Below are positions 26,777-39,898 of a DNA stretch of 64,000 nt, piece after piece. The DNA lies in NCBI GenBank assembly GCA_963669155.1, contig OZ022577.1, positions 5,020,165 to 5,084,164 on the forward strand. Direction: 5' to 3'. Within the stretch, counting starts at the first letter, position 1. Each line of letters starts with the position of its first letter. A program made the position numbers and the translations under genes. Origin of the DNA: Arbacia lixula. Taxonomy: Eukaryota > Echinodermata > Echinoidea > Arbacioida > Arbaciidae. The notes below the pieces were generated by a model. The model worked only from the letters and a program-made list of their open reading frames with translations. It did not search any database and was not told the DNA's origin.

Positions 26777-29700
26777 TGCTTTTCAGAAGTACTGGTGCTA
26801 ACCCTAATACTCCTTGGAAGGAATACTCTCCAGGGAGCAGAGAATATGCAGGCAGTGTTTGGTAGCTTATCATTTTCCTGTTGCGGGCATAGTAACCTAC
26901 GCCTATATGTCTTTTCCCCAAAGCCCAATGTAAACAATGATTAGTGCAAATTTGCTATCATCATTGTAACCACTGTTAGTATTATTAGCATTAGCATTTA
27001 TATCTCTATCATGTTCGTTAGTATCATCATCGTTACAACCAACATCGCGTTTAATGATTTTATTTCTTTAATCTTTACCTTCGTCTGCAAAATCATTCCT
27101 TTGATGGTATTTTTGCTCATATTGTCAAAAATTTGATATCATGATTAATTATCTTGAATTTTTTCATCGCCCATTTCATATATTTACAATATTGTCTCAA
27201 GTGTGTGAAAAATATTTAAAGGAAATAAATATCATAATTGAAATAAAAATTAAAATGTTTTATCTCTCTTATCACGATTGTTCCCATTGTTGCTGCCGTT
27301 CTTGTTGTGCGTGTTGTTGGTGTGTTTTTTCTGGGGGGTTCAAATCCGTGTTTAACGTTTCAAGTTTGGACACACAAAACAAAATCATAATCAGTGGCGA
27401 TATATTCGTTGTGTATGCCTGTAAAGTTGTGAAAATACTATGTTAAATAGAATAACATACAGTTTAAGGACTCCCTCCAAAATGAAGTAACCGAAGACTG
27501 AATTTTGTTTGATACTAAACTTAGAATAATCGTTAAATCAAAATGCCTTTTTGTGTTTTTTTTTTTAGTAGCTGCAGACTCTTGTACTGAAATTTCATTT
27601 GTAACATCAAAATCAAGGCGAATCATTCAAATTTACGATGTTAAAAGGTTAATAAGAGTGATTTCATTGTGTAGACAAAATGTCGGTGTAAACTCCAGTT
27701 TTTATTTACATTTAAAAAAGAGGCTAGCCTGCGGGGCATATGGTTTAACAAAGTAGTAAGTCTTGTGTTCATCATTTGAAACATGTACTGTAGAGTATGG
27801 CATTATAATGATGTACACATCGAATCTAATGCTGTGATTGTGGTGATGTTTTATCGACATTATATACCTCCGTTAACTCTGGACGTGCCATTGGTGTATT
27901 TCTTCACAAATCATGAACACATGTCGCAAAGAGCAGTATTTTCCCTGGAACAAAAAGGGGTAAAATAAGATCAAAAAGTAAAGCGATAGTTCGGTTGACT
28001 GACCTTGAGAGTACTTTGAAAGTTCACGAGGAGGCAGTCTTAGAAACGCTTCAATGATTGGAAAAGCTATTCGGCAAAGCATTGATATAAACAATGTGTA
28101 CCATTTCAGACTGTTTAGCAGTACATTTTTGCCCGAGACTGATATTGTCTGAAATATACATGGAAAAAACACGACTTATCATGATCTATCATACATTTCT
28201 TATTTTCAAAAGGATCCGTGAGTCTATCGCCTAAATCAAACCAAGCTGATACATCTTGTCTCGAAAGAATTTGACAAAGGACATGTATCCTTGTCTGTAT
28301 GATTCCATAGCAATGTTGCTACTCCATTTCAGAGATTGTCTTTAATCTACAATTAGATTTGTTCATGGAATGCAGAATGCAAATGATGTTTCCTCCGGAA
28401 AAAAATCATTTCAGCTGCTAAATCTATACCAGTGCTTGTTTTGATTTTCTATTAAAAAAAATGTATAGTCTAAACTTTTTCCATTTTCTTACAGAATTTG
28501 ATGAAGATATACAACTATAATGGCATTATTGTATGAAATCGTGCGATGTGCTAATATCAATATTTCTCCCAAAAGGAAATATCTTTCAATCACATTGACA
28601 AGTCCGATCGAGTAAAATGCACCTGTCCAAATTCATTCTTCCGTAAAACACTGCCACCAGATCCGCTGGGTGCTTGTAAATTATACACTGTAAGTTCAGC
28701 TATGTGAAAACAAACATGGCTGTGTAAAAAAATTACGCAACTCGTGATAGATCTTTGTGATAGATACATTCGAGATAGTGGATTAGACTTGTGATAGAGT
28801 AAGATCAATCGCAAGTCGTTTTAAGACAGGGACTTGTTATGTACGCGAATCTCTGTTGACGTCAGTAAGCTGGGTTCACTGTTCTTTTTAAAATTACGTT
28901 TGATTATAGCCTCGACTTCATTTCCCGCAATTGTCATCGTTTAAAATGTACTTTAATATTTTCTTAGAGGTTTGTTCAATATATGCATTGATGAAAATAA
29001 ACTTAAGATTTGATATTAATACATACGACCAGGTGCATATTATTTGTTTTCGAAATATAAATAGGCTATAGGCATGCTCGCGAGAGTTTGTCATACTTTA
29101 AAATGTCAGTTCAATAATATACTTCACCCGTTATGAATAATAAAGATGAAATATATATTCAAATACATATCTATTCGAATGCAAATATAGACCTCGGACT
29201 ACATAGTTTTACCGGGGTTAGGAGCTTTATTTCATTCACCTTTTTCGAGTATTTTAGCACGGATGTTCGAACGTCAGCTTTACGGCCCTTCCGATCCGGG
29301 ATGAAACTAGGTAATCGTGACAACATCACGGCAATGTAGCAACTGTTACTTTCTAATTGTCGAGCACATGAAACATTTTGCATGTTGGGTGAAAAAGAAT
29401 GTTCCAGGTTTAGAAACCCTATATCCCCCGCCCGCTCCCTGAGTGACCCAAAGCAGAGATGGCGTCGCTTGTTTGTTCGGTTCGCAACACCTTCGCTCAG
29501 CCGAAGCTTTCGGGGAGCAGACCGTTCACGCAGCCGCCCGTTGGCTGCTGTATCAACGCGTGCTCCCAAACCACCCCTCACCCTTCACTGTTATTAGTGG
29601 TATTTTATTATTCGCACTTCAACACTGCCAAGTTAAAAATCTGTCGCGCTGATCTAAACTGTTGTACCATTCCTTTCAAATTGTTCATAAGCGCGGAAAA

Positions 29701-32700
29701 TTGCTTGCCGCTAACTAGTGCATGGCTGCGTGCATCTTTTCAGGCGCTTTCATTCTCATTTCGCCCCCCGCATTTAATAGATGTTATGCCCTTCATACCA
29801 AGTCGTGTATGAGGAGAAATCGCCGGAAAGCAACACCAATTTAGCAAATACACTCTTCGTAACAAAATCCAAAGAGGCAGAGGAAGAAGATTTGATAGGG
29901 GAAGATGAACGCACAATGTAGGATATCGAAAAGCGTGGCTAAGGCAGCTAGGCAGCCGCTTCCATCGTAGCGCGAGATGTGTATCGTCACGGGGAGGTTA
30001 GGGCGGCAGAAGCTAGGAGAGCTCGGCGGGTCAGCACGCCGAGAGAGCAGCTACACAACAAATGAGTCGGAAATACTAATTTATTAGGCACATAATTCTG
30101 CACCACGCAGATATAATGCGATTTAGCTAAATTTGATGAATATCACGCGCGTCGATTCTTATCGGATTTTCTCAAATTAGAGGCGGACTGCCCCTGTTAA
30201 TCAATCTCCATATCATTTCACTTGTTTTAGCACACCAATATTTTGCAGACTTTAAAAAATAGCATTTAAAGTTGCCCTTTCTTATTTTGTTCTCTCGACC
30301 TTTTTTTTTTTTTCCTTTTCAACATTTGGCCGACTGCATTTTACTTGCCTTGATTGAATGAATAAATAGCTGGCGGCCGAGCCTTGTCTTGGCCGTAACA
30401 GCACCGTATTCTCTGAGGAGCATACAGGGGCATCTATGTTAATCAATCTCACTCCCGTGGTATCTATCTTTTTGGGCTTAGTTTCCAGAACCTCCTACTC
30501 CCCTCGAGTGCTTTCACTTGATGCAGACAAGAATGATGAACGATGCTAGAGAATGTTTTTTCATCAAGGAAGCATGGACGCAGTTTGTATCACGATGTTG
30601 TATGTTTTCCAAATATTTTCTTGTTTCAGAATATTTTGTTGATGTCATCAAAATATTTTGCTTTTTTAATTCGACCGACCTGTTTGTTGACGCTGTCTCA
30701 TTACATTTCACTTCCATTTCATTTCCATTCCTATTGCCTTGTTTATCGATCCCTTCCCACGTTTTAATTTTCTTGTTCAATCTCAACCTCCCCCTTCTCT
30801 TATTATAGCCTTGTATTTTTTTGTTTTTCACTTCATTTTCCTACGCACAGTCCTTTTTTTTCTTATCGTTGTTTTTCCCGATCATCTTCTTTTTCTTCAC
30901 CACACTCACTTCCCTCCTCTCCATGCTTTTAATCTTGTGTTTGTTCAGAACATCCGGTCACGTCGCAGACAGGTTTGAAACCACAAAATCTTCTTTACGC
31001 ACCACGTCACTCCTTCCCTTCTTCAGTCTCTCCTCTTATCTATCCATCTTTTTTCTTATGTCTTCTTCCTTTCTACCTCATTCATTAAAACCGCTAAAAT
31101 GGTTGAATGTTTACATGAAGTATGTAATGATCACGAAGCGCAAGAGACACCGTGCGTCGTCACACGAGCGCTTTGTTTCTGCCATCTCCAGACTGGTTAA
31201 AAAAAGGCAGGGAACATAGCCGAGGGAGCTTCCAAACAGATCGGTGACACTCGACATAGTCATGATAGCACTCAGTTACAGAATCCAGACAATTTCATTA
31301 ACTAATTCATTCCCACTGCGTCCTCCCTGCGCCATCTCCCTCACACGGCAATCAGGACACGTTTTCTTCCACAGCAGTGGAGATCAACATTATTCAGGAA
31401 TGGAGGAAAAAACTTTGGGTGGAAGACATCATTTTGTAGATGGAAACAGGCAGTGTGTATAGTGATTGGAGAGGGAGAGGGAGAGGGACTGAGAGGGGGA
31501 GCTCGCGGGAGAGGGAGAGCGAGTGGTGGCTAAATCTTTTCGGCACCACCCATGCATGCCTCCATGAATGGTAAATTAATTTCTGCCCGCTGGCTGGGCT
31601 ATGGAGGGGTGTGCAAGTGTAGGAACCATTACCGATTAGGCGGGGAAGAGCACGGGTGCAGGAGGGTAGGCGAAACTCGACAAGCTCAACTTTTAAGGAG
31701 TGAAGGGGGCGTACGATTGGTCATTACAGGTACTTGTTACCATATTACAGACGTTGCTGTTTTTACGACCCGTGTGTCTAATTTCAAATCGACATCTCTT
31801 CCTTAAATGCCCAAGCATAGTCTCTAGAACAACACGACATTTCGAAGAAACACTTCTCTTCACGTAAGTGGCCGGAGAATGGGGCCGTCGGTCATCAGGG
31901 GGCGGGCGGCTCGGGGTGTGCCAGGGACAAGGAGGGTGTCAGATCGCGGGGCCCAAGCCGCTGAGCGATCGTCGCTGGGAGACACCCGGCCGTGCGGCGT
32001 ACGCACCCCTCAGTCGGCGGGCCTTTGAAGTCTGCCCCTCTCTTCGCGGGTGGAAGAAGTGACAGAAGGTCTCTATTTTCTCTTTTCTTCGGTGCCATGT
32101 AGATTGGATAGAACCAGGCTGCGTATGTACTGTAACCCACCCCCATCTGACCAGCGTTTGCACCCTCACCTCTAGCTGATCCAAAAGCATAGCCCACCGA
32201 GCTATGTGATCAATATAATTGGAGTAGATATGGGCATTTTCTTTATTAATTCTATAGCTTGCCCTGTATCTTCCCCACCCACCCTTCGTTTTGAAGTACG
32301 GAAACCCTCACTTATATATGCAACTTACACGGGGGATTAGCCGTAATAATGTTTGTAATCGCAAGTGCAATCATATAAATGGATATTAATTGGTGCGATG
32401 CGCTTGCTCTGTTTCTCCCGTCCGTTATCGCAAGTCATCTACATCAGCATGATCAGGTTGTCCACAGTGGATCACTTTTCTCCGCCCACCCCCCTCTCTC
32501 TGTCTCTGTCTCTCTGTCTGTCTGTCTGTCTGTCTCTCTCTCATATATTCCTGTAAGCTTTCCTCTGTACATATACCATCTTGTTGCCAAATTTAAAGAT
32601 TGGGTAGCTTTTAAGCATGTAAAAAAAATAAATGTAAACAAAAAACCACCGAAAATGGAGTTAAATCATGTAAAGGAATCCCCCCCCCCCCCAAATGTTG

Positions 32701-33343
32701 GACTGGAAACTGACTTTGAGCAGAATCATATTGATTGCCAGATTTCGAGGAGGTTTTGGACGGGTCGTCCGCTGCGATTGTGAGATTTCATACACGTTAT
32801 AGTTAGGGTATACTACCGATTCTTGCCGAGTTTCATGACCTTTGCAAATAAGCTACACTGTCTGTAAAGTATAAATACCCATATCCTTAGGATACTTTAA
32901 TGTAAGGTTCCCCCATCACCTAACCCGCATTTTGGCTGACAGCAAGGTCGCAGTTAGTGGCTTGCAATTATTACAATTGCTATCTTTCCCAGTTACAGCG
33001 ATGATTAATGTGACATCAATTGAGATAAAGAAGTGCAGTATATTCTCATTACAAAGACCGCTGTCAGTAATTAAAACAAAGTAATTGTTCATGTCCGCAC
33101 TTTCAAATCTATTTCATTTTTCATTGCTCTTGCAGTTATGATATAACCAAAGTGTTTAGATAACAGTCATAATAAAAGTTTGTCTGAACAAATCGATATA
33201 TTATTGGGGTTCAGCTTATAGTACAATTCTGATAGCAGGAAAACTGTCCTTGGTCAATATCTAAGCATAAATGACCGTGTTCTGAAAAAGGACGAGAATC
33301 GACAGATAACCCCCTCCCCCCTTCCCATCACCACCACTAAACA

Positions 33344-33345
33344 CA

Positions 33346-33388
<43 letters not shown>

Positions 33389-33424
33389 TACATAAACACA
33401 GACATAGACACATATACACACATT
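33344..33424. repeat. (CA)n microsatellite
   Basis: A CA run of about 40 bp followed by CATA/CACA variants. Confidence 0.96.
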
Positions 33425-34399
33425 CACATTTCCTCTCATTTACGATTTTACAACCTCCCTTAGTTTATGTGTTCTTTATCCTTTAGATCTTCCAGCAGTT
33501 TTCAGTTTTGCTGGAGAACGGAACCATACATGCTTAAGAGTCGGGAACAAAACCGTAAAGGGAAGCACTTCCATAGACACGACCCAACAGAGAAAGCGAT
33601 GCTGGAACCCGCTTCTTGATAGCGATATCTGACAATCTCCGACCACTTTTATTGCAACTCACTGCTTGCATGCACTGTGCTGCATACAACGACCATTATT
33701 ATATACACAGTACGTACATTCCTCCCACAATTAATACATAGATACTTCGGTACTATATAGTAAAGCAGCTTGCCGCATGGCTGAACAGGTTATGCGAGAT
33801 AGCAGAACTACCTTACTACGTGCTTTGGAAATTCATTTCCATTTTTTTTTTTTACCATACACCATATACCAAGCGATAGAAGAATCGTTCATGTCATGAC
33901 CGTCATACACCAATCCCTATCTAACATTTCACAATTACCAAAGTAAAAATGAAGAAAGTATACATTTTGTTTCGACATAACTATACAAGATGTAACTGAT
34001 GTACATGTAACACTTCATTATGTTCACAAAATCAATCAACATATTTGAAGGCAAAATATGAGATTTTATAAGGAAATAAAAATGTGCTGCAAGCACAAAC
34101 GAGCTTTAAAAATGTGCGCATGGAATCAAACCATCACCTCATTTCGTAGAGAATACCTAGGTTATGATGACACATAGTCCAGTACAAAAAGTTACACGTG
34201 ACGCAAGTTACTCTATCTTTACAATTTGGACGATACGTTTTGCGCAAACATTGTTCATATCGATTCATACCTTACAATATCCTCTTGCTAGAAAGAATAT
34301 ACCCGAATTATGAGCACAGAAAGACAAATGGCTTGTTTCTTTTCTTTCATGAAAGGACACAGCAGAACTACGGCAACATGGATTCGCATTTTAAATAGT

Positions 34400-37300
34400 C
34401 TTACTTTTATTACACACAACACGCTACAGCAGACGCTTTCCTTACAGATGTAAGAATTATCTATTTGCTCATCCTCGGGGCAGAATATATCTGCGACAGG
34501 TTACAAAGCCCTTTGCTCATCTATATTTAAACACTGCTATATTTCAAGCATAGTGCAATGACACTGCAGAGGCGGACTTATCCTCCGTTCAATCACCCGT
34601 GGTCACTCAATCCACAAAAGAAAGCGAATGTCCAAACATTATCTTCTTAGATTAAAACCAGCAAGGCAAGATTCTATACATGAACTACGAAATGTGAATA
34701 CCTATAACATATTTGGCTCAAACTGACAAAGAATACGAGTAGCAGAAACTTAAACATCTGAATTACATTTTTGAGGATTTCAGGTGTAGGGAAAACATTA
34801 AAGTATTTACCAACTTAATAGTCTTAATTAAAAAATTGACAAATTCAAATTATGATTTGGTGCTGCTTTTCCGGATCATTCAAACATCATTTTCAAGGAT
34901 GTCTACATGACAGATATGAGCTCACGTGGGCCTTCAGGTCACATTGCCCAACGACATTACAACCATATCTCAACATGTTGGTCACATTTGGTTTTAACGT
35001 CTGCAAATTGCTCCATAGTGCAACCATAACATCGTCTCATGATAAGTTAGAATAAAAAAAAAAACGCAGCATGATGAATATCATGACGAAGGCTTTTGTT
35101 TGACCTTTAACGGTTGATGGGAGCATTGTATATGACTTGAAGGGCATATGCACTGAATGTCTCTATCAGTATGTAACACTGGCGATGCAGATGCATTAAA
35201 GGTGGTCTAGCTTTCTTAGCAGACAAGACCCAATTCTATATAGAACATTGCAGGAACTACAAGAACAGCAAACACACACGTATTCATTATAGGACAAGGC
35301 ACAGTTTGGTTGGACTTTCACATACAGAACATAAGTCTGCAAACAACTCCTATCAGGAAAAATATGGACAAAACTTAGCAAAAGATTTCAGAAACCATGA
35401 CTACTGCCAACATGTATTCATGTTCTTAGCAAACACACCATTACTTCACATGGGTGAAACTCTTCTAATATCTCAGTTAAAAATGTCATTTTAGAACTGA
35501 CTCTAGTATTGGTTGTGCCACAGTTTAGCATACCAGTACTATGCTTTTTACAGCTATAACACTATGAGAATGCTATTCCCCATATTCAATCAAAGTATTG
35601 TGGAAGTACCAAATAAAACCATTTGCAGCAGCTACGGCATTTGATTTCACTAAAGAAGACAATCTTCTTTCTAGCTTGCCCAGGAAGAGTACAACCTGCC
35701 TGGAAACATTAACCAATCAATACAATTCCACCAACAAAAAGACATGAGCTAATGGCTTAAAAGAAATATGCCATGCTCAGCAAGAATGAGCCAGTCTAAA
35801 TGACAAATGATTCCAGCATCATTTTATGCTTCCTCTCTCTTGCTCATAACCTTAGCATCACACATGTTCTTGGACATCGCACGTCCAACATGTTTATAGA
35901 GAAAGGCATTGCCAGCCACTACTCGACCTGTTCCAGAATTTGAATAATTTACTTTAACTATTATCAGAGAGAAAACATGATTGGCTTAAGTATATATTTA
36001 GTTTGATCGATAGCTTCCATCTGTGAAATTGGCAAGAAGAATAATGCAATCTACATTTAGAATGTGAACACTAAATCCAAGTAGGAAATCATACTTATTA
36101 TATTAAGTGCTCTTAGTAAGCCACAGTAAGTATCCACCTTCATTTAATGTCACTTTAAAGGACAGATACGTGCAAAAAAAAAGCAAGCATCATGTATGAA
36201 ATACAGTTTGTTCATACCATTGGTGTGGCCTACTACATGTATGGCTAGCTTTGCAATATATACATATACTTTTGTAAATGCAAAAAAAGACGAAGCATAT
36301 ATGCATTTTCTTTGCACACACATTTCAAATTCATTGACCATGCGTATTAGTTTAATATATGTTGTCCATTTTCTAACTAAAAATAAATATTTTTCCTTTA
36401 AATTTGCACATTTTCAGGTGAATACACTTTCAGCAAGTTACAAGACATACATGTGTGTATATATATATACACACAACAAGAAAATTACGACCCTCTCACA
36501 ACTGCACATTTAAACCCTTCTACAGATCACTCACACCCTCTTCAAAAGCTTTTTACAAAGAAATAATAATTTTACATCATATTTTACATACAATAATATG
36601 ATTTTCCTCCTTCTTAATAATGATTTTTTTCTTTTTGCAGTGAGAAGGGAGTGAGGCAATATACCTTTCAATATCTTAACAAAGCACATATTTTCTGTTG
36701 CTTACATGTAACTATGGCATGAAAGTCAAGTATTAAAAACAAAGAGACATAGCCTCGTGCCTAACCACAAATTGTCTGACATATACAGACACATTCATAG
36801 AATGAAACTCAGGAACATAAAAAAAAAATAGGTAGCTATTCAAGACTGCAGATTGAATAAGGTGCAAACTACTACACACAAAAATAACTGTCAAAGGCAC
36901 CAATATTACCCATAATTGATTTCTCTTCAAAGCAAAACTTATTGGAAATTCAAATTGTTTCCACGGCTACAACACCTTGGCGGCCTTTAAATCGAGACAC
37001 ATACAGACGGCAAAGCTTGCCCGACAACTCAAGACCAATAAAACCATAAACACTTTAATATAAAAACTTGATAGCTCCTCTCATCTGCTTGCTTTCAATT
37101 CAGTATTTGGAGTGATTTTCTGGTACATAGAAAGTGGCTACATTCCTAATGTATAAGCTTTCATTTCCTCTCCCTGTCCACTGATCCATCAAATTTCTTA
37201 TTATTTCAATCTCATTTGCACAAAACCATATCACTTAAAAAACTGGATTTCGCATAATGTCTGTTTGTCTGTCTGTGTCTCACTGTCATCTTGAATCTCA

Positions 37301-38506
37301 AATTGACAGGCTGTTTAGAATCTGCACGTGCATTTTTCAGAGTAGAAGCCAGCCATCGGCAGCTAATTCTCCTTAACACATGTGGGATAGATATCCCATA
37401 GAGCATCAATGTCCATATCCACATCTTCTTTTTGGCAGTCGTGTGTGCTTCTGGTGTCATACACTAGTATGGTAGACTGGAAACGGACATGACTGCCAAA
37501 AAATACCTGGATGTAGCTGCGCGGTGCACCATGGGAAGACTTTTACTTCAACGTGGCATGGAGAATATGGTGTTCCAGCTCCCACCACACAGTAGACATA
37601 GGATGTGAGAACCTCTGCAAGGTGATCCCTTCCAGTGCTGCTGTCTAGAATCTGTGTCTATCATCACAGCCAACACTCAACACTGACACACACAGAGGTG
37701 AGAAACCTCTCAGCTCCTACAGGCACCAGTCTTTCTACCAAAATTGTGCTTTCAAACGACAGTTCAGTGCATTTAAGATTGTCGCTGCCTTTGCTGTATT
37801 CTTTGCTAGATGAGCGATCGGTCATTTAAGCATTGGCTGACCAAAGTGACCAATCTAGAGCAGGCATTGGGTGCCAGGATAAAGATTGATACACAGATGG
37901 AGATCAGTTAGAATGCTAGCCTGTTCTAGGGTTACCAGAACGTCTACATTGATCCACATGTTATTTGAGAAAACAAAATCCCATCCACATATCATTGACT
38001 AACACACGACATCCAATATTGCCAAATCAAAGTATACAATACAAAGTAATACTTTTTATATTTGCATTACTACATCTTCCTCACCATCATACACCACTGA
38101 TTACAGGTTTGCGGTGTTCACAACACAATGTTCCTTTCATTGCAAGACATGTTTAAATGCACATCATACAGAGCTTTAACAAAATCAAGTGTTGGCACAA
38201 ATATACCTATCTAATAGGACATTTTGCGTGTTTGCGTCAACAATGTGATGAAGCAATGCATATGAATATTTTTTTTTCTTTCTGGAAAGATCCGCCATTG
38301 TGACCCATGACCAATGTATCCAGTTCTTGTTCACAAAGAGACACAGCGCTACTCCAAAGAAACATCGGCGCCAGCTGCAGATTTAGATTCAGATTCCATC
38401 CAGTCTAGGACCTGCTAAATGCCATCTCCTCACGGCAGTCCCTTGTCCAAGTTCCATGGCTTGGGACCGTCTCCGGTCCACTTTCGGTCAGACTCCGGTG
38501 CAGTCC
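34400..38506 (-). other. Probable EHBP1 3' UTR and downstream flank
   Basis: From the stop codon leftward for about 4 kb the sequence is AT-rich, has no microsatellite blocks, and shows no further splice-linked coding exon. AATAAA/ATTAAA-type signals in the minus sense occur at about 37064, 36351, 36143 and 34408, so the true cleavage site cannot be chosen from sequence. A long 3' UTR of up to about 4 kb is possible. Short open frames here are not convincing. Confidence 0.35.
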
Positions 38507-38591
38507 TCATTGGATGCTGCACTTCTCTTCGCGCATCTTCTTGCGCCGTCGCATTAGCGCGTTCTCCAGGTACTCAGCTTCTTCCTCCGCC
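38507..38591 (-). CDS. EHBP1: EHBP1 terminal exon with CaaX-type C-terminus
   Basis: The last coding exon has acceptor ccctctag before GGCGGAGG and encodes [20 protein letters not shown], then EEKCSIQ and a TGA stop at 38509-38507 (residues 840-866). Human EHBP1 ends with a similar charged helix and CVLQ. The cysteine is four residues from the end, so CSIQ fits a CaaX box; Gln at the last position favours farnesylation in the general rule. The basic RRRKK stretch just before could add membrane affinity (inference). The exon runs on into the 3' UTR. Confidence 0.95.
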
Positions 38592-39856
38592 CTAGAGGGG
38601 AAGCGCAGCAAGAAAAACAAACATAATATGAATAAAATTTGACTTTCAGGGAGCACTATCTACTATTAAGTCTGCAAAACAATCAATGATTAAAACAGAG
38701 TCCTGTCATACAAAGATTTGCAACTGATCGCCACTTGACATCTTGTGATTGATATGAATCGTAACTCTGTTCATGAGAAAATGAGTATGGACTTGCGATC
38801 GATTCAGTACATCATATGCAATGCTACAAATACCTGTACATACTATAATAGTAACCATTCATTGTACATGCCATGGAAATAACACTATAATCCTCAAAGC
38901 TCACTGCCTGTTTCCATGGCCCATGTAGTTACAATAGCCGCAACTAGTTACATTAATATGGGAGACATACACTGATACATCGTGAAACCTGCTGCAACAG
39001 CCCCCCTGCATAGAAAGACCACTTGCCATTAAAAACATTTCTTGATTCTCCTGAAAAATGTTTCTCTTTGAAGCCTGAATGAAAGAAACCTGCACATATT
39101 GACCACCTGCTTATAAAGACCACATCTCCCTCGAGTGGTCTTTATGTCCAGGCTTGACTGTATGAGGTAAAGGGCGTGCTTACTCTCGTTCCTGGGCGTC
39201 CAGCTCCATAACCAACTCATCCCGTTTGTTCACCAGGATGACCAGGTCTTCTAGCAGCAGTGTCTCCCTCTGTCGCTCCTCCTCTGTCTTCTGCCAATCT
39301 GTCCATCATTGCGAAGGCAAACACAGAGAAAGGCAGATGTTTGCATCAAAGTTCTTACATGGAAATGATGGTTCATTTATCTTATTAGTCTTTCTTCACT
39401 ACAATCCACTGTGTACAGGACCTTCATTTCATCAATGGAAAGGAAGCAAAAGATAGGCAGAGAGGTTTAACCGGTAATTCTTACATTAAAATGCCTGCCC
39501 TTCTCTCTTGTCAATATATCTCTTTCATCATTCTATCTGTGGATTAAAGAAACTTCATTCCATCCTTCAAGGGGAACAGATGATTGGCAAACATTTGAAT
39601 GGCACACTCTCATGGAATGAGCCATCAATAAATGATCGCAGTCCCCTTTTGAAGTGTGTGATGACTGTTGAGGATAGCCAAGTAAAGCAAAATGAAGCAG
39701 ATATCTGAATATCAGTCTGATACAATTCCACTGCATTGCCTGTACAGTGACATAAGCTCCTTCAGAAATGAGTCAACCTGATGTCTTTGAAATTGAAATG
39801 AAGAGGAAATATCACTCCTTTCCTTGTGCACATCATGGTTTTAGTTGGCAAACTTG

Positions 39857-39898
<42 letters not shown>

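Noticed and set aside
29171-29581. 136-codon minus-strand frame over a GC-rich islet
   Set aside because: Longest non-repetitive frame in the left half, but no domain and no splice-linked extension. GC-rich composition lowers the stop frequency.
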